Under the pieces are notes generated by a model. It made no database searches. It worked only from the letters and a program-made list of their open reading frames with translations, and was not told the origin of the DNA. DNA of 64,000 nt, taken from the NCBI RefSeq assembly GCF_048551375.1, contig NZ_JBLYZJ010000001.1:124001-188000 (forward strand). Reading direction: 5' to 3'. A program made the translations under genes and the position numbers. Position 1 is the first letter of the stretch, and each line of letters starts with the position of its first letter. This DNA is from Faucicola sp048551375 (GTDB lineage Bacteria; Pseudomonadota; Gammaproteobacteria; Pseudomonadales; Moraxellaceae). Positions 27,019-36,386 of the stretch are shown here, in pieces.

Positions 27019-27903
27019 ATGGCACGTCCAATTTCTCTGCCAGATTCTTTACCAGCGTCTTCGCTCAAGCCCAATAAAAAACGCCATATCATGCCGTTTT
27101 TTAATTTAAGTTTGGGGATTAGCGTGCTAGCCTTGTCGCTATTGGTATTTTTGCCATTTGTGGCGTTGGTGTTTACCGCCTCTGAGATAGGCATGGGCGG
27201 ATTTTGGCAGGTTATCAATGAACCTCGTGTGTTGTCAGCAATTGGGCTAACGCTCAAGGTATCGTTATTGGCGACTTTGACCAATTTGGTGTTTGGCACG
27301 CTGATTGCGTGGGTGTTGGTGCGGTATGAGTTTTGGGGCAAATCGCTGATGAATGCGTTGGTGGATTTGCCGTTTGCGTTGCCCACTGCCGTGATGGGGA
27401 TTTCGCTTGCCACCTTGTACGCTCCGAATGGTTTGATTGGACAGTGGTTCGCCCCATTAGGGATTAAAATTGCGTTTACGCCGTTGGGCATTTGGTTGGC
27501 GTTGGTGGTGGTGAGTATGCCGTTTGTGATTCGAGCGGTGCAACCTGTATTGGCTGAGATGTCCACTGAATACGAAGAGGCATCGGCGGTATTGGGGGCA
27601 GGGCGGTTGACGACTTTTGTTAAAGTGGTGTTACCAGAATTGTATCCATCGCTGTTGATGGGGGCGGGCATGATGTTCGCTCGTGCCACTGGCGAATATG
27701 GTTCGGTGATTTTTATTGCAGGGAATTTACCGATGAAGTCTGAGATTTTACCCTTAATTATCATTGGCAAATTGGACAGTTATGATGTGCAAGGGGCATC
27801 GGCAGTGGCGTTATTTATGTTGCTGATTTCATTTGTGATTTTGTTTAGTATCAATGCGTTGCAATGGTTATTGACCAAGCGGATGGGTGGGGTGCATTCA
27901 TGA
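27019..27903 (+). CDS. cysT: Sulfate/thiosulfate ABC transporter permease CysT
   Basis: Inner-membrane permease subunit for sulfate/thiosulfate import, 294 residues with six membrane segments. The MetI-like inner-membrane signature EEASAVLGAGRLTTFVKVVL contacts the ATPase. LVDLPFALPTAVMGISLATLY and ATGEYGSVIFIAGNLPMKSE are characteristic of CysT. AAGGA lies about ten bases before the start. It overlaps cysW by ATGA. The periplasmic binding protein (Sbp/CysP) is not in the window. Confidence 0.95.
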   Translation: MARPISLPDSLPASSLKPNKKRHIMPFFNLSLGISVLALSLLVFLPFVALVFTASEIGMGGFWQVINEPRVLSAIGLTLKVSLLATLTNLVFGTLIAWVLVRYEFWGKSLMNALVDLPFALPTAVMGISLATLYAPNGLIGQWFAPLGIKIAFTPLGIWLALVVVSMPFVIRAVQPVLAEMSTEYEEASAVLGAGRLTTFVKVVLPELYPSLLMGAGMMFARATGEYGSVIFIAGNLPMKSEILPLIIIGKLDSYDVQGASAVALFMLLISFVILFSINALQWLLTKRMGGVHS

Positions 27904-28760
27904 TAACGGTTCGTCAACATGATTATCAAGGTCATACTGCCACTCGTGAGCCGAGTTGGTTGCGTTATTCGCTGATTGGGATTGCCATGCTGTTTATGGT
28001 GGTGATGTTGGTTGTGCCGTTGCTGGCGGTGTTTTATGAGGCACTCAAAGCAGGGTGGGATTTGTATTGGAAAGCCCTTGTCGAGCCAGAGGCATTACAC
28101 GCGATTAAACTGACGTTGATTACTGCGTTGATTGTCGTACCACTGAACACCGTGATTGGTGTGGCAATGGCATGGTTGCTCACTCGTTTTAATTTTCGTG
28201 GTAAACAATTACTCACCACTTTGCTCGATTTGCCATTTTCGGTGTCGCCTGTGGTGGCAGGCTTGATGTTTGTGACCTTGCTTGGGGCAAATTCTTGGCT
28301 TGGCGGTTGGCTTGAGTATTTTGGTTTTCAAGTGATTTATGCTATCCCTGGCATTGTAATTGCCACCATGTTTGTGACCTTTCCGTTTGTGGCTCGTGAG
28401 ATTATTCCGCTCATGCAGTCGCAAGGTAGTAGCGAAGAGCAAGCCTCGTTGACGCTAGGGGCAAGCGGTTGGCAGATGTTTTGGCGAGTGACTTTGCCAA
28501 ATATCAAATGGGCGTTGCTGTACGGCATTATTCTCACCAATGCCCGTGCCATGGGGGAATTTGGGGCGGTCAGCGTGGTGTCTGGGCATATCCGTGGCGA
28601 AACCAACACCATGCCGTTATTGGTCGAGATTGCCTATAACGAATATAACTTTACCGCCTCCTTTGCCTTGTCAAGTTTGCTGGCGATGTTGGCGTTGGTA
28701 ACGCTATTGGTGCAACAATATTTGACCAAACGACAAGAGAAAAAATTCGCAGAAATTTAG
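27900..28760 (+). CDS. cysW: Sulfate/thiosulfate ABC transporter permease CysW
   Basis: Second permease subunit, about 286 residues and six membrane segments. The coupling motif is EEQASLTLGASGWQMFWRVT. LLDLPFSVSPVVAGLMFVTL and NARAMGEFGAVSVVSGHIRG distinguish CysW from CysT. ATG 27900 overlaps the cysT stop (ATGA), so translation is coupled. It is followed eight bases later by cysA. Confidence 0.95.
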   Translation: MITVRQHDYQGHTATREPSWLRYSLIGIAMLFMVVMLVVPLLAVFYEALKAGWDLYWKALVEPEALHAIKLTLITALIVVPLNTVIGVAMAWLLTRFNFRGKQLLTTLLDLPFSVSPVVAGLMFVTLLGANSWLGGWLEYFGFQVIYAIPGIVIATMFVTFPFVAREIIPLMQSQGSSEEQASLTLGASGWQMFWRVTLPNIKWALLYGIILTNARAMGEFGAVSVVSGHIRGETNTMPLLVEIAYNEYNFTASFALSSLLAMLALVTLLVQQYLTKRQEKKFAEI

Positions 28761-28768
28761 GAAAAACC

Positions 28769-29506
28769 ATGAGTATCGAAATCCAAAACGTCACCAAACA
28801 ATTCGGCAATTTTACCGCCTTACAACCGATTAATTTAACCGTCCCCACAGGCAAGTTGACTTCCTTGCTAGGGCCGTCTGGCTGTGGCAAAACCACGCTG
28901 TTACGCATTATCGCAGGGCTTGAGTTGGCAGATACAGGGCGGATTTTGTTTGATGGCGATGATGTCACCGATGTGCCTGTGCAACAGCGTCATATTGGCT
29001 TTATGTTTCAACATTATGCGTTATTTCGCCATATGAATGTGTTTGATAATGTGGCGTTTGGTTTGACCGTACTACCACGCAAACAACGCCCTAACAAAGC
29101 GGATATTGCCAAAAAAGTCAATGACTTACTGGCATTGGTGCAACTGTCCGATACTGCCAAAAAATATCCGCATCAACTTTCTGGCGGTCAGCGTCAGCGT
29201 ATTGCCCTTGCTCGTGCGTTAGCCGTTGAACCAAAACTTTTATTACTCGATGAACCGTTTGGGGCGTTGGATGCCAAAGTGCGAAAAGAACTGCGTGGTT
29301 GGCTAAAATCCATTCACCATGAATTGGGCGTGACCAGTATTTTGGTGACGCATGACCAAGAAGAGGCGGTCGAATTGTCGGATGAAATCGTGGTAATGAA
29401 TCATGGTAAAATTGAGCAAGTTGGCGATTACCAAACCCTTGTTAATCAACCAAATAGCCATTTTGTGGCGAATTTTTTACAAGATAATGTTGAGTATCAT
29501 ATTTAG
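28769..29506 (+). CDS. cysA: Sulfate/thiosulfate ABC transporter ATPase CysA (short form)
   Basis: ATP-binding subunit energising CysTW. Walker A is LLGPSGCGKTTLLRIIAG, the Q-loop FMFQHYALFRHMNVFDN, the signature LSGGQRQRIALARAL, Walker B LLLLDEPFGALDA and the H-loop VTHDQEEAVEL. The protein stops at 245 residues, just after the ABC domain. Typical CysA has about 350-365 residues with a C-terminal TOBE-type regulatory region, which is absent here. No continuation in another frame is apparent downstream. The ribosome binding site is GGAAAAACC before ATG. Confidence 0.93.
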   Translation: MSIEIQNVTKQFGNFTALQPINLTVPTGKLTSLLGPSGCGKTTLLRIIAGLELADTGRILFDGDDVTDVPVQQRHIGFMFQHYALFRHMNVFDNVAFGLTVLPRKQRPNKADIAKKVNDLLALVQLSDTAKKYPHQLSGGQRQRIALARALAVEPKLLLLDEPFGALDAKVRKELRGWLKSIHHELGVTSILVTHDQEEAVELSDEIVVMNHGKIEQVGDYQTLVNQPNSHFVANFLQDNVEYHI

Positions 29507-29609
29507 CATAACTTAAAAAATTATCGTTACAAAAATATCACTTATCATAACAAATCGCTTATAATACCCCGAATTTTTCTGATGTTATCTGATGTTATTG
29601 GGGGCAAGC

Positions 29610-30953
29610 ATGAATCAACAAACCACACAATCTCAACCACCAAGCCAACCAGATGGGCAATCGACCAGCGGTTGGTTTCCCCAATGGCAAAAATACGATG
29701 GGCATCTTGACCATCATCCTGTGCGTATCCATGAGTATTTACCCATTGATAAAAGCGTGTTGTTAGGGTTACAGCACGCTTTTGCTATGTTTGGGGCAAC
29801 GGTGCTTGCTCCCTTGCTGATGGGGTTTGACCCCAATTTGGCGATTTTGATGGCAGGCGTGAGTACGGTGCTGTTTTTCTTTTTGACAGGCGGTCGAGTG
29901 CCGAGTTATCTTGGCTCAAGCTTTGCGTTTATTGCCCCTGTCATCACCGCAACTGCCTATGCAGGGTCAGGCATTAATCCCAATTTATCAGTGGCATTGG
30001 GCGGTATCATGGCGTGTGGCGTGATTTATGCCATGATGGGCTTGTTGGTGATGAAAACAGGCGTGCAATGGATTGAAAAACTCATGCCCCCCATCGTCAC
30101 AGGGGCGATTGTGATGATTATCGGCTTAAACCTTGCCCCAGTCACCATCAAAGGCGTGGCAGGCAGTCAATTTGATAGTTGGATTGCCTTGATGACCGTG
30201 CTGTGCATCAGTGGCGTGGCGGTGTTTGGGCGTGGGATGTTACGCCGTTTGTTGCTGTTGGTTGGCTTGATATTGGCGTATGTGGCGTATTTTGTGCTAA
30301 CTAACGTACTGGGTTTAGGTAAAGCCATTGATTTTGCACCGATTGCTCAAGCGTCTTGGGTTGGCTTTCCCAGTTTTACCGCACCGACTTTTGACATGAA
30401 TGCCATGATTCTCATTGCCCCTGTGGTGTTTATTTTGGTGGCAGAAAATTTGGGACATATCAAAGCGGTGGAGGCGATGACAGGTCAAAGCGTGTCGCCT
30501 TATATGGGGCGAGCGTTTTTTGCGGACGGTGTGGCAACTGTGCTGTCATCGAGCGTGGGTGGCACAGGTGTGACGACTTATGCCGAAAATATCGGTGTGA
30601 TGGCGGTGACAAAAGTCTATTCCACCACGGTTTTTGTGGTGGCAGGACTGGTGGCTGTGCTGTTGGGGCTATCGCCAAAGTTTGGGGCGTTGATTCACAG
30701 TATTCCTAGCCCATTGCTCGGCGGTGCTTCGATTATCGTATTTGGCTTGATTACCATCGCAGGGGCGAAAATTTGGATTGATAATCACATTGATTTTAGC
30801 AAAAATGCCAATCTAATTATCGGTGCAGTGACGATTATTATGGGAACGGGCGATTTTAGCTTGCATATTGGGCAATTTAATTTGGGTGGTATCGGTACAG
30901 CGACACTGACTGCAATTTTGTTAAATTTTTTGTTTAGCAAAGTTAAAGTTTAA
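29610..30953 (+). CDS. uraA: Uracil/xanthine permease of the NCS2 family
   Basis: Proton-coupled nucleobase transporter of the inner membrane, about 447 residues. A hydrophilic Gln/Ser/Pro-rich N-terminus (about 45 residues, longer than in Escherichia UraA) precedes about 14 membrane segments. Conserved stretches are VLLGLQHAFAMFGATVLAPL, GRVPSYLGSSFAFIAPV, APVVFILVAENLGHIKAVE and SSSVGGTGVTTYAENIGVMA (the NCS2 Q/E helix and substrate region). ATG 29610 follows GGGG with five-base spacing. Uracil is the likely substrate, since the motif has GGTGVTTYAENIG as in UraA/RutG. Confidence 0.9.
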   Translation: MNQQTTQSQPPSQPDGQSTSGWFPQWQKYDGHLDHHPVRIHEYLPIDKSVLLGLQHAFAMFGATVLAPLLMGFDPNLAILMAGVSTVLFFFLTGGRVPSYLGSSFAFIAPVITATAYAGSGINPNLSVALGGIMACGVIYAMMGLLVMKTGVQWIEKLMPPIVTGAIVMIIGLNLAPVTIKGVAGSQFDSWIALMTVLCISGVAVFGRGMLRRLLLLVGLILAYVAYFVLTNVLGLGKAIDFAPIAQASWVGFPSFTAPTFDMNAMILIAPVVFILVAENLGHIKAVEAMTGQSVSPYMGRAFFADGVATVLSSSVGGTGVTTYAENIGVMAVTKVYSTTVFVVAGLVAVLLGLSPKFGALIHSIPSPLLGGASIIVFGLITIAGAKIWIDNHIDFSKNANLIIGAVTIIMGTGDFSLHIGQFNLGGIGTATLTAILLNFLFSKVKV

Positions 30954-30986
30954 AATTAGGACTTACGCAAAATTAAGGTGTTTATC

Positions 30987-31814
30987 ATGTCAAAAATCCC
31001 CCAAAGCCGTAGTTATCTGTTTGTCCCTGCCATTGACATTCACCGAGTGCCAAAAGCCTTTGAACGTGGGGCGGATACGGTCATCATCGACCTAGAAGAT
31101 GCCGTTAGTGAATCGGTCAAACAACAATGCCAACATAATTTACAAACCTATCTAACGTCAGACACTGCCAAGCCTGTTTGGGTGAGAGTCAATGCAGTTG
31201 GTAGCGATTGGTTTGCTCAAGATATTGAATTGGTTAAACATTTACCCAATATCATCGGCATTGTGTTGCCCAAAGTCGAAACCGCAGACGATATCGCCCA
31301 AGTCCATTGTCATTTTCCCAACACCCCCATTATCGCCCTAATCGAAACCCCCATTGGCATGGCAAATGTGGCGGATATTGCCACCGCTCAAGGCTTGTAT
31401 GCGTTAAGCTATGGCTTTTTGGATATCTGTGAAAAATTGGGCGTGCGAGCTGACAGTGACGCAGGGCAGATGGTCGCCAATCAATTACGCTATCAGCTAC
31501 TTTTGCATAGCCAAATTAATGGTTTAACTGCACCCATCGAATGTGTGTATCCACCATTTAATGACAATGACGGCTTGACCGAGCGTGTCAAATGGTGGCG
31601 AGATTTGGGCTTTTCGGGGATGTTGTGTATTCACCCCAACCAAGTCGGTATTGTTAATACCTTGGCAAAACCTACCGATGAGCAACTAACTTTTGCCAAA
31701 AAAGTGGTGGCATATTATGAACAAACAGGGCTATCAGCATTTGCGATTGATGGTGAAATGGTGGATACGCCTGTGATTGTGCAAGCCCAAAAATTATTAC
31801 AGCAACACGCATGA
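30987..31814 (+). CDS. HpcH/HpaI aldolase / CitE-like CoA ester lyase
   Basis: TIM-barrel lyase-family protein of about 275 residues related to the citrate lyase beta subunit. SRSYLFVPAIDIHRVPKAF is the N-terminal signature, followed by DTVIIDLEDAV (metal/substrate loop), VWVRVNAVGS, GIVLPKVETADDI and PIIALIETPIGMANV. No citD, citF or citC is present, so it is likely a free-standing CoA-ester lyase or malyl-CoA thioesterase-type enzyme, not part of citrate lyase. ATG 30987 has AAGG eight bases upstream. A fragment of a repeat end (AGGACTTACGCAA) occurs just before the gene. Confidence 0.85.
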   Translation: MSKIPQSRSYLFVPAIDIHRVPKAFERGADTVIIDLEDAVSESVKQQCQHNLQTYLTSDTAKPVWVRVNAVGSDWFAQDIELVKHLPNIIGIVLPKVETADDIAQVHCHFPNTPIIALIETPIGMANVADIATAQGLYALSYGFLDICEKLGVRADSDAGQMVANQLRYQLLLHSQINGLTAPIECVYPPFNDNDGLTERVKWWRDLGFSGMLCIHPNQVGIVNTLAKPTDEQLTFAKKVVAYYEQTGLSAFAIDGEMVDTPVIVQAQKLLQQHA

Positions 31815-31896
31815 AAAGTAGCATATTAAGCGTTTAAATGCTAAACTCTAATGGCTTGTTCAGCACTTATTTTTAACAAATCAAGGATGATTTATC

Positions 31897-32976
31897 ATGT
31901 CTGCTTCTTCATTATTATCAAAACCCTTATCGCTAAAAACCACATTATTAAAAGCCAGCTTATTACTAAGCCCAGTGTTAGTAATGGGCATGGCGAATGC
32001 CTCAAGCTATTATAATTGTGCGACTGCAACAGGCTGTGTGGCGGTCAAAGATGTACGTGTCACGTCTGATTTTGACCAAACCAAATATCCGATTGTGTTG
32101 GCTCATGGCTTGGGCGGTTGGACAAAAATGTTTGGGATAGCCGATTATTTTCATGGTATTCCACAAGATTTGACCCAAAATGGTGCGAATGTTTTTGTCA
32201 CCAAAACTTCTAGCGTCAATGATAGTGAAGTGCGAGGCGAGCAGTTATTGCAACAAGTCAAAACCATCATCGCTGTGACAGGTCAGCCGAAAGTCAATCT
32301 GATAGGGCATAGCCACGGGGGGCATGATATTCGCTATGTTGCGTCTGTTGCTCCCAAATATGTGGCATCGGTAACGGCGGTATCTAGCCCAGAGCAAGGC
32401 TCAAAGATGGCGGACTGGGTGGTGAAAATGGTCACGGATGGTAGTCAGCAAAGTGGCTATGATGTCAATCAAGGACAATTTAATCTCGGTTCAACCTTGG
32501 CAATTGGGTTCTTTAATTTTGTCGGTGGTTTTATGGATTTGGCTTCTGGCATTCCACTTAGCCAAATCCAACAGCAAGATGGCTGGTCAGCGGTTAATGC
32601 GTTGACCACTGATTATACGACAAAATTTAATCAAAAATTCCCTGCAGGCATGCCGACCAGTTATTGTGGCTATCCCAAAGACAGCGTGGTCAATGGGGTG
32701 CGTTATTATTCTTTTAGTGGTATTCAGCCTGTCACCACTGCTGTCGACCCATCGGACACGGTACTGGCATTGACTGCCACCAGTTTTGCAGGCGAAGCCA
32801 ACGATGGCTTGGTATCTCGTTGCTCTAGCCGTCTTGGGCAAGTGATTCGTGATGATTATAAAATGAACCACTTAGACTCGGTCAATCAAGTCTTTGGCGT
32901 GGTCAGCTTGCTAGATACCAACCCATTGGCGGTGTATCGTAGCCATGTCAATCGCCTTAAACAACAAGCCTTATAA
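31897..32976 (+). CDS. lipA: Secreted triacylglycerol lipase (Lif-dependent, family I)
   Basis: Extracellular alpha/beta-hydrolase lipase of 359 residues, the family I.1/I.2 type. The signal peptide ends near VMGMANA. The oxyanion region is IVLAHGLGGW, the nucleophile Ser139 lies in LIGHSHGGHD, the acid is Asp303 in NDGLVS, and the base is His325 in MNHLDSVNQ, the calcium-site neighbourhood of Pseudomonas lipases. Two cysteines (SYCGYP and SRCSS) match the conserved disulfide. It is exported by Sec, then folded by the adjacent foldase before type II secretion. Confidence 0.93.
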   Translation: MSASSLLSKPLSLKTTLLKASLLLSPVLVMGMANASSYYNCATATGCVAVKDVRVTSDFDQTKYPIVLAHGLGGWTKMFGIADYFHGIPQDLTQNGANVFVTKTSSVNDSEVRGEQLLQQVKTIIAVTGQPKVNLIGHSHGGHDIRYVASVAPKYVASVTAVSSPEQGSKMADWVVKMVTDGSQQSGYDVNQGQFNLGSTLAIGFFNFVGGFMDLASGIPLSQIQQQDGWSAVNALTTDYTTKFNQKFPAGMPTSYCGYPKDSVVNGVRYYSFSGIQPVTTAVDPSDTVLALTATSFAGEANDGLVSRCSSRLGQVIRDDYKMNHLDSVNQVFGVVSLLDTNPLAVYRSHVNRLKQQAL

Positions 32977-33006
32977 TCAAGTTTATAGACAATCAAGTTT
33001 ATCGCC

Positions 33007-34137
33007 ATGAGCCAATCGCCATCACCTTCACCAAACTTTCATCAACTCAAACGCTGGTCAGTTTGGCTCATGTTATTGCTTGCTGTCGCATTGATGGTGC
33101 TATTGTTAATCGTATTGGCGTGGTTAAAGCCAAAAGATGCCTCAAACAAACCATCTGCTCAAGCCCAAACTCAGGTGCAAGCGAATGGCTCTGCCAAAAT
33201 CACACCATCTGTCGCCAGTGTGCCAAATTCAACCATGATGGCAAATACAGGCATGGCAACTACCGATAAGCCTTTGCCTCAGTCATTGCAAGGTACAGCA
33301 GTGGATGGTGAAATCATTATTGATGAAAATCGGCAATTGGTCGTCACGCAAGGGCTAAGGCGATTGTTTGATTATTTTTTATCCGCTCAAGGTGAAGAAT
33401 CTCTAGAGGCAATTCGACAGCGGACTGAAGACTATATTCGCCAACACACGCCAGAGCCAGCGTCATCGCAAGCCATCGCCTTGTATCACCGCTATTTGGA
33501 TTATTTGCAAGCGTTAAGCCAAGTCGATAGTCAGTTGAATCAACAACGTCAGCCAATCAATGATGGTACAGCTTTATCAATGGATTTGGGTGTGGTCGCC
33601 AAGCAATTACAACAGGTACAACAACTCCAAGCCAAATTCTTTGACCTTGCGACACGTCAAGCTTTTTTTGCTCAAGATAATGCGTTAAACGATTATAGTT
33701 TGCAAATGATGACAATTAATCAAAACGCACAAATCACGCCTGCGGAGCGTCAGCAACGTATCGACCAAGCCAAACAAACCTATATTAATCAATTTAGTGA
33801 CCCCAAAGTCAAAGCTCAACTGCAACAACAGCAAAATATCGAGCAACTATTGACAGAAACGCAACGCCTACAACAGCAAGGGGCAAGCCCTCAAGCCATC
33901 AATGCCATGAGGCGAAAATATGTTTCTGAAGAAGCGGTACAACGTTTAGAACAGCTTGATCAAGAACAGGCAAATTTTGAAAATCGAGTCCAAATTTACC
34001 AACAGCAACGCCAACAACTGCTACAACAATATGGCAATAATCCCCAAGCTCAACAAGCCATTACTACATTACAACAGCAACTGTTTACCCCAGAAGAACA
34101 ATTACGCCTTGATGCTGTGATAAAATTAGAAAACTAA
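33007..34137 (+). CDS. lifO: Lipase-specific foldase (Lif chaperone)
   Basis: Membrane-anchored steric chaperone for the upstream lipase, 376 residues. One N-terminal membrane segment (VWLMLLLAVALMVLLLIVLA) is followed by a variable Ala/Thr/Ser-rich linker to about residue 90. The Lif signature RRLFDYFLSAQGEE follows. A long helical region with many Gln residues (about 180-365) forms the extended arm that clasps the lipase. The start follows the lipase stop by about 30 bases, so the pair is an operon. The order lipase-foldase is standard. Confidence 0.92.
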   Translation: MSQSPSPSPNFHQLKRWSVWLMLLLAVALMVLLLIVLAWLKPKDASNKPSAQAQTQVQANGSAKITPSVASVPNSTMMANTGMATTDKPLPQSLQGTAVDGEIIIDENRQLVVTQGLRRLFDYFLSAQGEESLEAIRQRTEDYIRQHTPEPASSQAIALYHRYLDYLQALSQVDSQLNQQRQPINDGTALSMDLGVVAKQLQQVQQLQAKFFDLATRQAFFAQDNALNDYSLQMMTINQNAQITPAERQQRIDQAKQTYINQFSDPKVKAQLQQQQNIEQLLTETQRLQQQGASPQAINAMRRKYVSEEAVQRLEQLDQEQANFENRVQIYQQQRQQLLQQYGNNPQAQQAITTLQQQLFTPEEQLRLDAVIKLEN

Positions 34138-34228
34138 CAACCTGTATCCATGATAGTTTTTATTTGAGAAATTGGATTAAAAATATCATGTGGAAATTTG
34201 GCTGAAATATCAAACGAAACTGTGTTTT

Positions 34229-34720
34229 CTAAAAAAAAGTCGCCACCAAGAAGCCTATCAAACCCACGCATAAGATAATTCGTAAGAAGATATCAAATTT
34301 GATACCTTTTTCTAAAGTAGCTTGCTTTGGGTTGTTGGGATTGTAGTAGGCATAGGCTTTTTTATATGTTTGAGATTGCGGATAGGTTGCTCGTTCATTT
34401 GGGGGTGAGGCACGGTAAGGCTCGTACTGTGCGACAATGGCTTGAGCGGTTTTAAGGTTTAATCGAGTATCATTGTTAAAATTTCTTCTTGAACCTTGAT
34501 AGGTGTGTCCACCAACTTTATATTGATAACTGATGGCAACATCATACCAAGTATTATCATCTTCGTCCTCATATGAAGTCATGGCAATATCATTAATTGT
34601 GCAAGGAGTTTTTACCCATTGGTTAGATTGTATGGCAAGCTTTAAATCAAATAGGGCTTTGAGTAAGTAATAAATACTACCGATTATCAATAATACTGCT
34701 AGAATTTTTGTGATTTCCAT
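34229..34720 (-). CDS. DUF3592 domain membrane protein
   Basis: 163 residues with an N-terminal membrane segment (ILAVLLIIGSIYYLLKALF) and a C-terminal one (IFLRIILCVGLIGFLVATF). Between them is a beta-rich domain with WVKTPCTINDI, YDVAISYQYKVGGHTYQGSR and YAYYNPNNPKQATLEKG. The last of these is the DUF3592 hallmark, in which PxxPxxAxLxxG precedes the final helix. Its function is unknown. It is AT-rich relative to its neighbours and is divergent from the nitroreductase gene. Confidence 0.8.
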   Translation of the reverse strand: MEITKILAVLLIIGSIYYLLKALFDLKLAIQSNQWVKTPCTINDIAMTSYEDEDDNTWYDVAISYQYKVGGHTYQGSRRNFNNDTRLNLKTAQAIVAQYEPYRASPPNERATYPQSQTYKKAYAYYNPNNPKQATLEKGIKFDIFLRIILCVGLIGFLVATFF

Positions 34721-34782
34721 AATAACTTCACTTTTAATTTACGCTAAAACTTATCAACATAAAACAATTTTAAGGAATATTT

Positions 34783-35550
34783 ATGTCAAATGTCATCACG
34801 AGTAAACCCACCCTAGAAACCGTCCTAAGCCATCGCTCAATCCGCAAATTTACCGAGCAACCGATTAGCGAAGAATTGCTAAACACTTTATTTCAATCGG
34901 CAATAGCAGGGTCATCAACAGGGTTTTTACAATCCGCCAGTATTATTCGTGTCACTGACCCAGATTTACGCTACCAAATTCGCCGTATCTGTGCCGATGC
35001 TCAAAATGCCAAAGACGGTGAAAAATATGGACATCCCTATGTCGAGCAATGTGCGGAGTTACTGATTTTTTGTATGGACAATCATCGCCACCGACAGCTA
35101 TTGCCAGAGGCTCAAATTGACTGGACGGAAGTCACGCTTGTGGGGGCGGTGGACTGTGCGATTATCGCCCAAAATCTATTGGTCACTGCGGAAAGTCTAG
35201 GATTAGGTGGGGTGTATTTGGGCAGTGTGCGTAATGATGTGCCACGGCTGGGCGAGTTATTGCAATTGCCCAAAGGCGTGTTTCCGATGTTTGGTATGGC
35301 GTTGGGTTATCCCGACCAAGACCCTGCGATGCGTCCACGCTTGCCGATTGAGTTGGTGGTATCGACCAATCACTATCAGCCTGCAACGGTTGAGCAAATG
35401 CAAGCCTATAATGATACGGTCAAAGCCTATTATGTTGAGCGTGGACAAGCGGGCATGGATTGGACGCAATCAGTGATGAATTATTTGGGTAAACCTGCTC
35501 GTCCGCAAATTTTGCCTTATTTGAATCAGCAAGGGTATGCTAAAAAATAA
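34783..35550 (+). CDS. nfsA: Oxygen-insensitive NADPH nitroreductase (NfsA/Frp type)
   Basis: FMN-dependent nitro/flavin reductase of 255 residues. LETVLSHRSIRKFTEQPISE is the FMN-binding N-terminus, followed by QSAIAGSSTGFLQSASII. GAVDCAIIAQNLLVTAESLG and GGVYLGSVRN are the conserved core, and the C-terminus has SVMNYLGKPARP. NfsA/Frp family members run about 240-250 residues. The ribosome binding site is AAGGA before the ATG. It is convergent with the next gene, with three bases between the stops. Confidence 0.87.
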   Translation: MSNVITSKPTLETVLSHRSIRKFTEQPISEELLNTLFQSAIAGSSTGFLQSASIIRVTDPDLRYQIRRICADAQNAKDGEKYGHPYVEQCAELLIFCMDNHRHRQLLPEAQIDWTEVTLVGAVDCAIIAQNLLVTAESLGLGGVYLGSVRNDVPRLGELLQLPKGVFPMFGMALGYPDQDPAMRPRLPIELVVSTNHYQPATVEQMQAYNDTVKAYYVERGQAGMDWTQSVMNYLGKPARPQILPYLNQQGYAKK

Positions 35551-35553
35551 GGT

Positions 35554-36288
35554 TTAATTCAATCCTGCCAACACTTGCACTGGCAAGGTCACCACATCAA
35601 ATGCCAATGCAAATGGCAACATCACCAGTTTACCCACTGCATTTGCCCCACCGCCATTACTTTGTGTGGTGGTTGTGGTCGATTGGTTGGTATAAATCGA
35701 CACTTGGTAAGGATGGGATAGTGCCTTAAATGCTGACTGTGACTGAATCAATGCCAAATTACTAACCGCAGGATATACGCCACCTTGCACAGGGACGCTA
35801 AAACAAAAACGTTGAGCATTCATGCGTAAATCACTGGCGGTCGAACATTCTTGACCTTTATTGCGGAGCATAAAATCATAATCGCTTTGGGTAAAGCTAG
35901 ATTTTAGTTTAGCATAAGCGATATCAAGGCTACCTTGAAAGCGTCCATCATTATTGGGTGAATGAAAGTCTAGGGCTTTGGTGACTTGGATATAACGTGG
36001 GTCAAGATTGGTTAATAATTGTCCGACTTCATAACCGCCTTGGCTCAATACATAGCTGTTTTTTTCACCCACAATCACTAGACTGGTGCTAGGCATATTG
36101 GGTAGGGCAGTGGCAGGTTTACCAAAAGCGACCACTTCGTCTTGGGTCAGCACGACTTTTTGGCTAGTGGTGACAGTGCGTGGGCTTGATGAGCCACCTT
36201 CAAGCAACTCGGTGGTGGCACAGCCTGTTAGGGCGAATAGACTGGTGAGGATGACGGTGCAGGTTTTATGGTTTAATTTGAGTTGCAT
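35554..36288 (-). CDS. Hypothetical lipoprotein
   Basis: 244 residues with a lipoprotein signal (ILTSLFALTGC, Cys near 23). I do not recognise the family. There are many Ser/Thr/Gln residues, a conserved-looking central region (SLVIVGEKNSYVLSQGGYEV), two cysteines (GQECSTAS and AQRFCFSVP), and a hydrophobic C-terminus (LPFALAFDVVTLPVQVLAG) that could contact a membrane. The Shine-Dalgarno AAAGGAATACCC precedes ATG 36288. Confidence 0.72.
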   Translation of the reverse strand: MQLKLNHKTCTVILTSLFALTGCATTELLEGGSSSPRTVTTSQKVVLTQDEVVAFGKPATALPNMPSTSLVIVGEKNSYVLSQGGYEVGQLLTNLDPRYIQVTKALDFHSPNNDGRFQGSLDIAYAKLKSSFTQSDYDFMLRNKGQECSTASDLRMNAQRFCFSVPVQGGVYPAVSNLALIQSQSAFKALSHPYQVSIYTNQSTTTTTQSNGGGANAVGKLVMLPFALAFDVVTLPVQVLAGLN

Positions 36289-36386
36289 GGGTATTCCTTT
36301 ACAATTGTTATTGATTGGAATATTTTATCGTTAATACTTTGATTTGGCAACAAATTTTATGTGTCATCATCATAATCTATTTTTAT

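Noticed and set aside
26985..27770. Long antisense ORF (261 codons) over cysT
   Set aside because: It is rich in Asn/Ala/Pro with no domain and lies opposite a clear CysT permease; a typical shadow of GC-skewed membrane protein coding.
30978..31814. Citrate lyase beta subunit as part of a citrate fermentation operon
   Set aside because: No citC/D/F/G/X genes nearby; the gene stands alone, so a free CoA-ester lyase is more likely.
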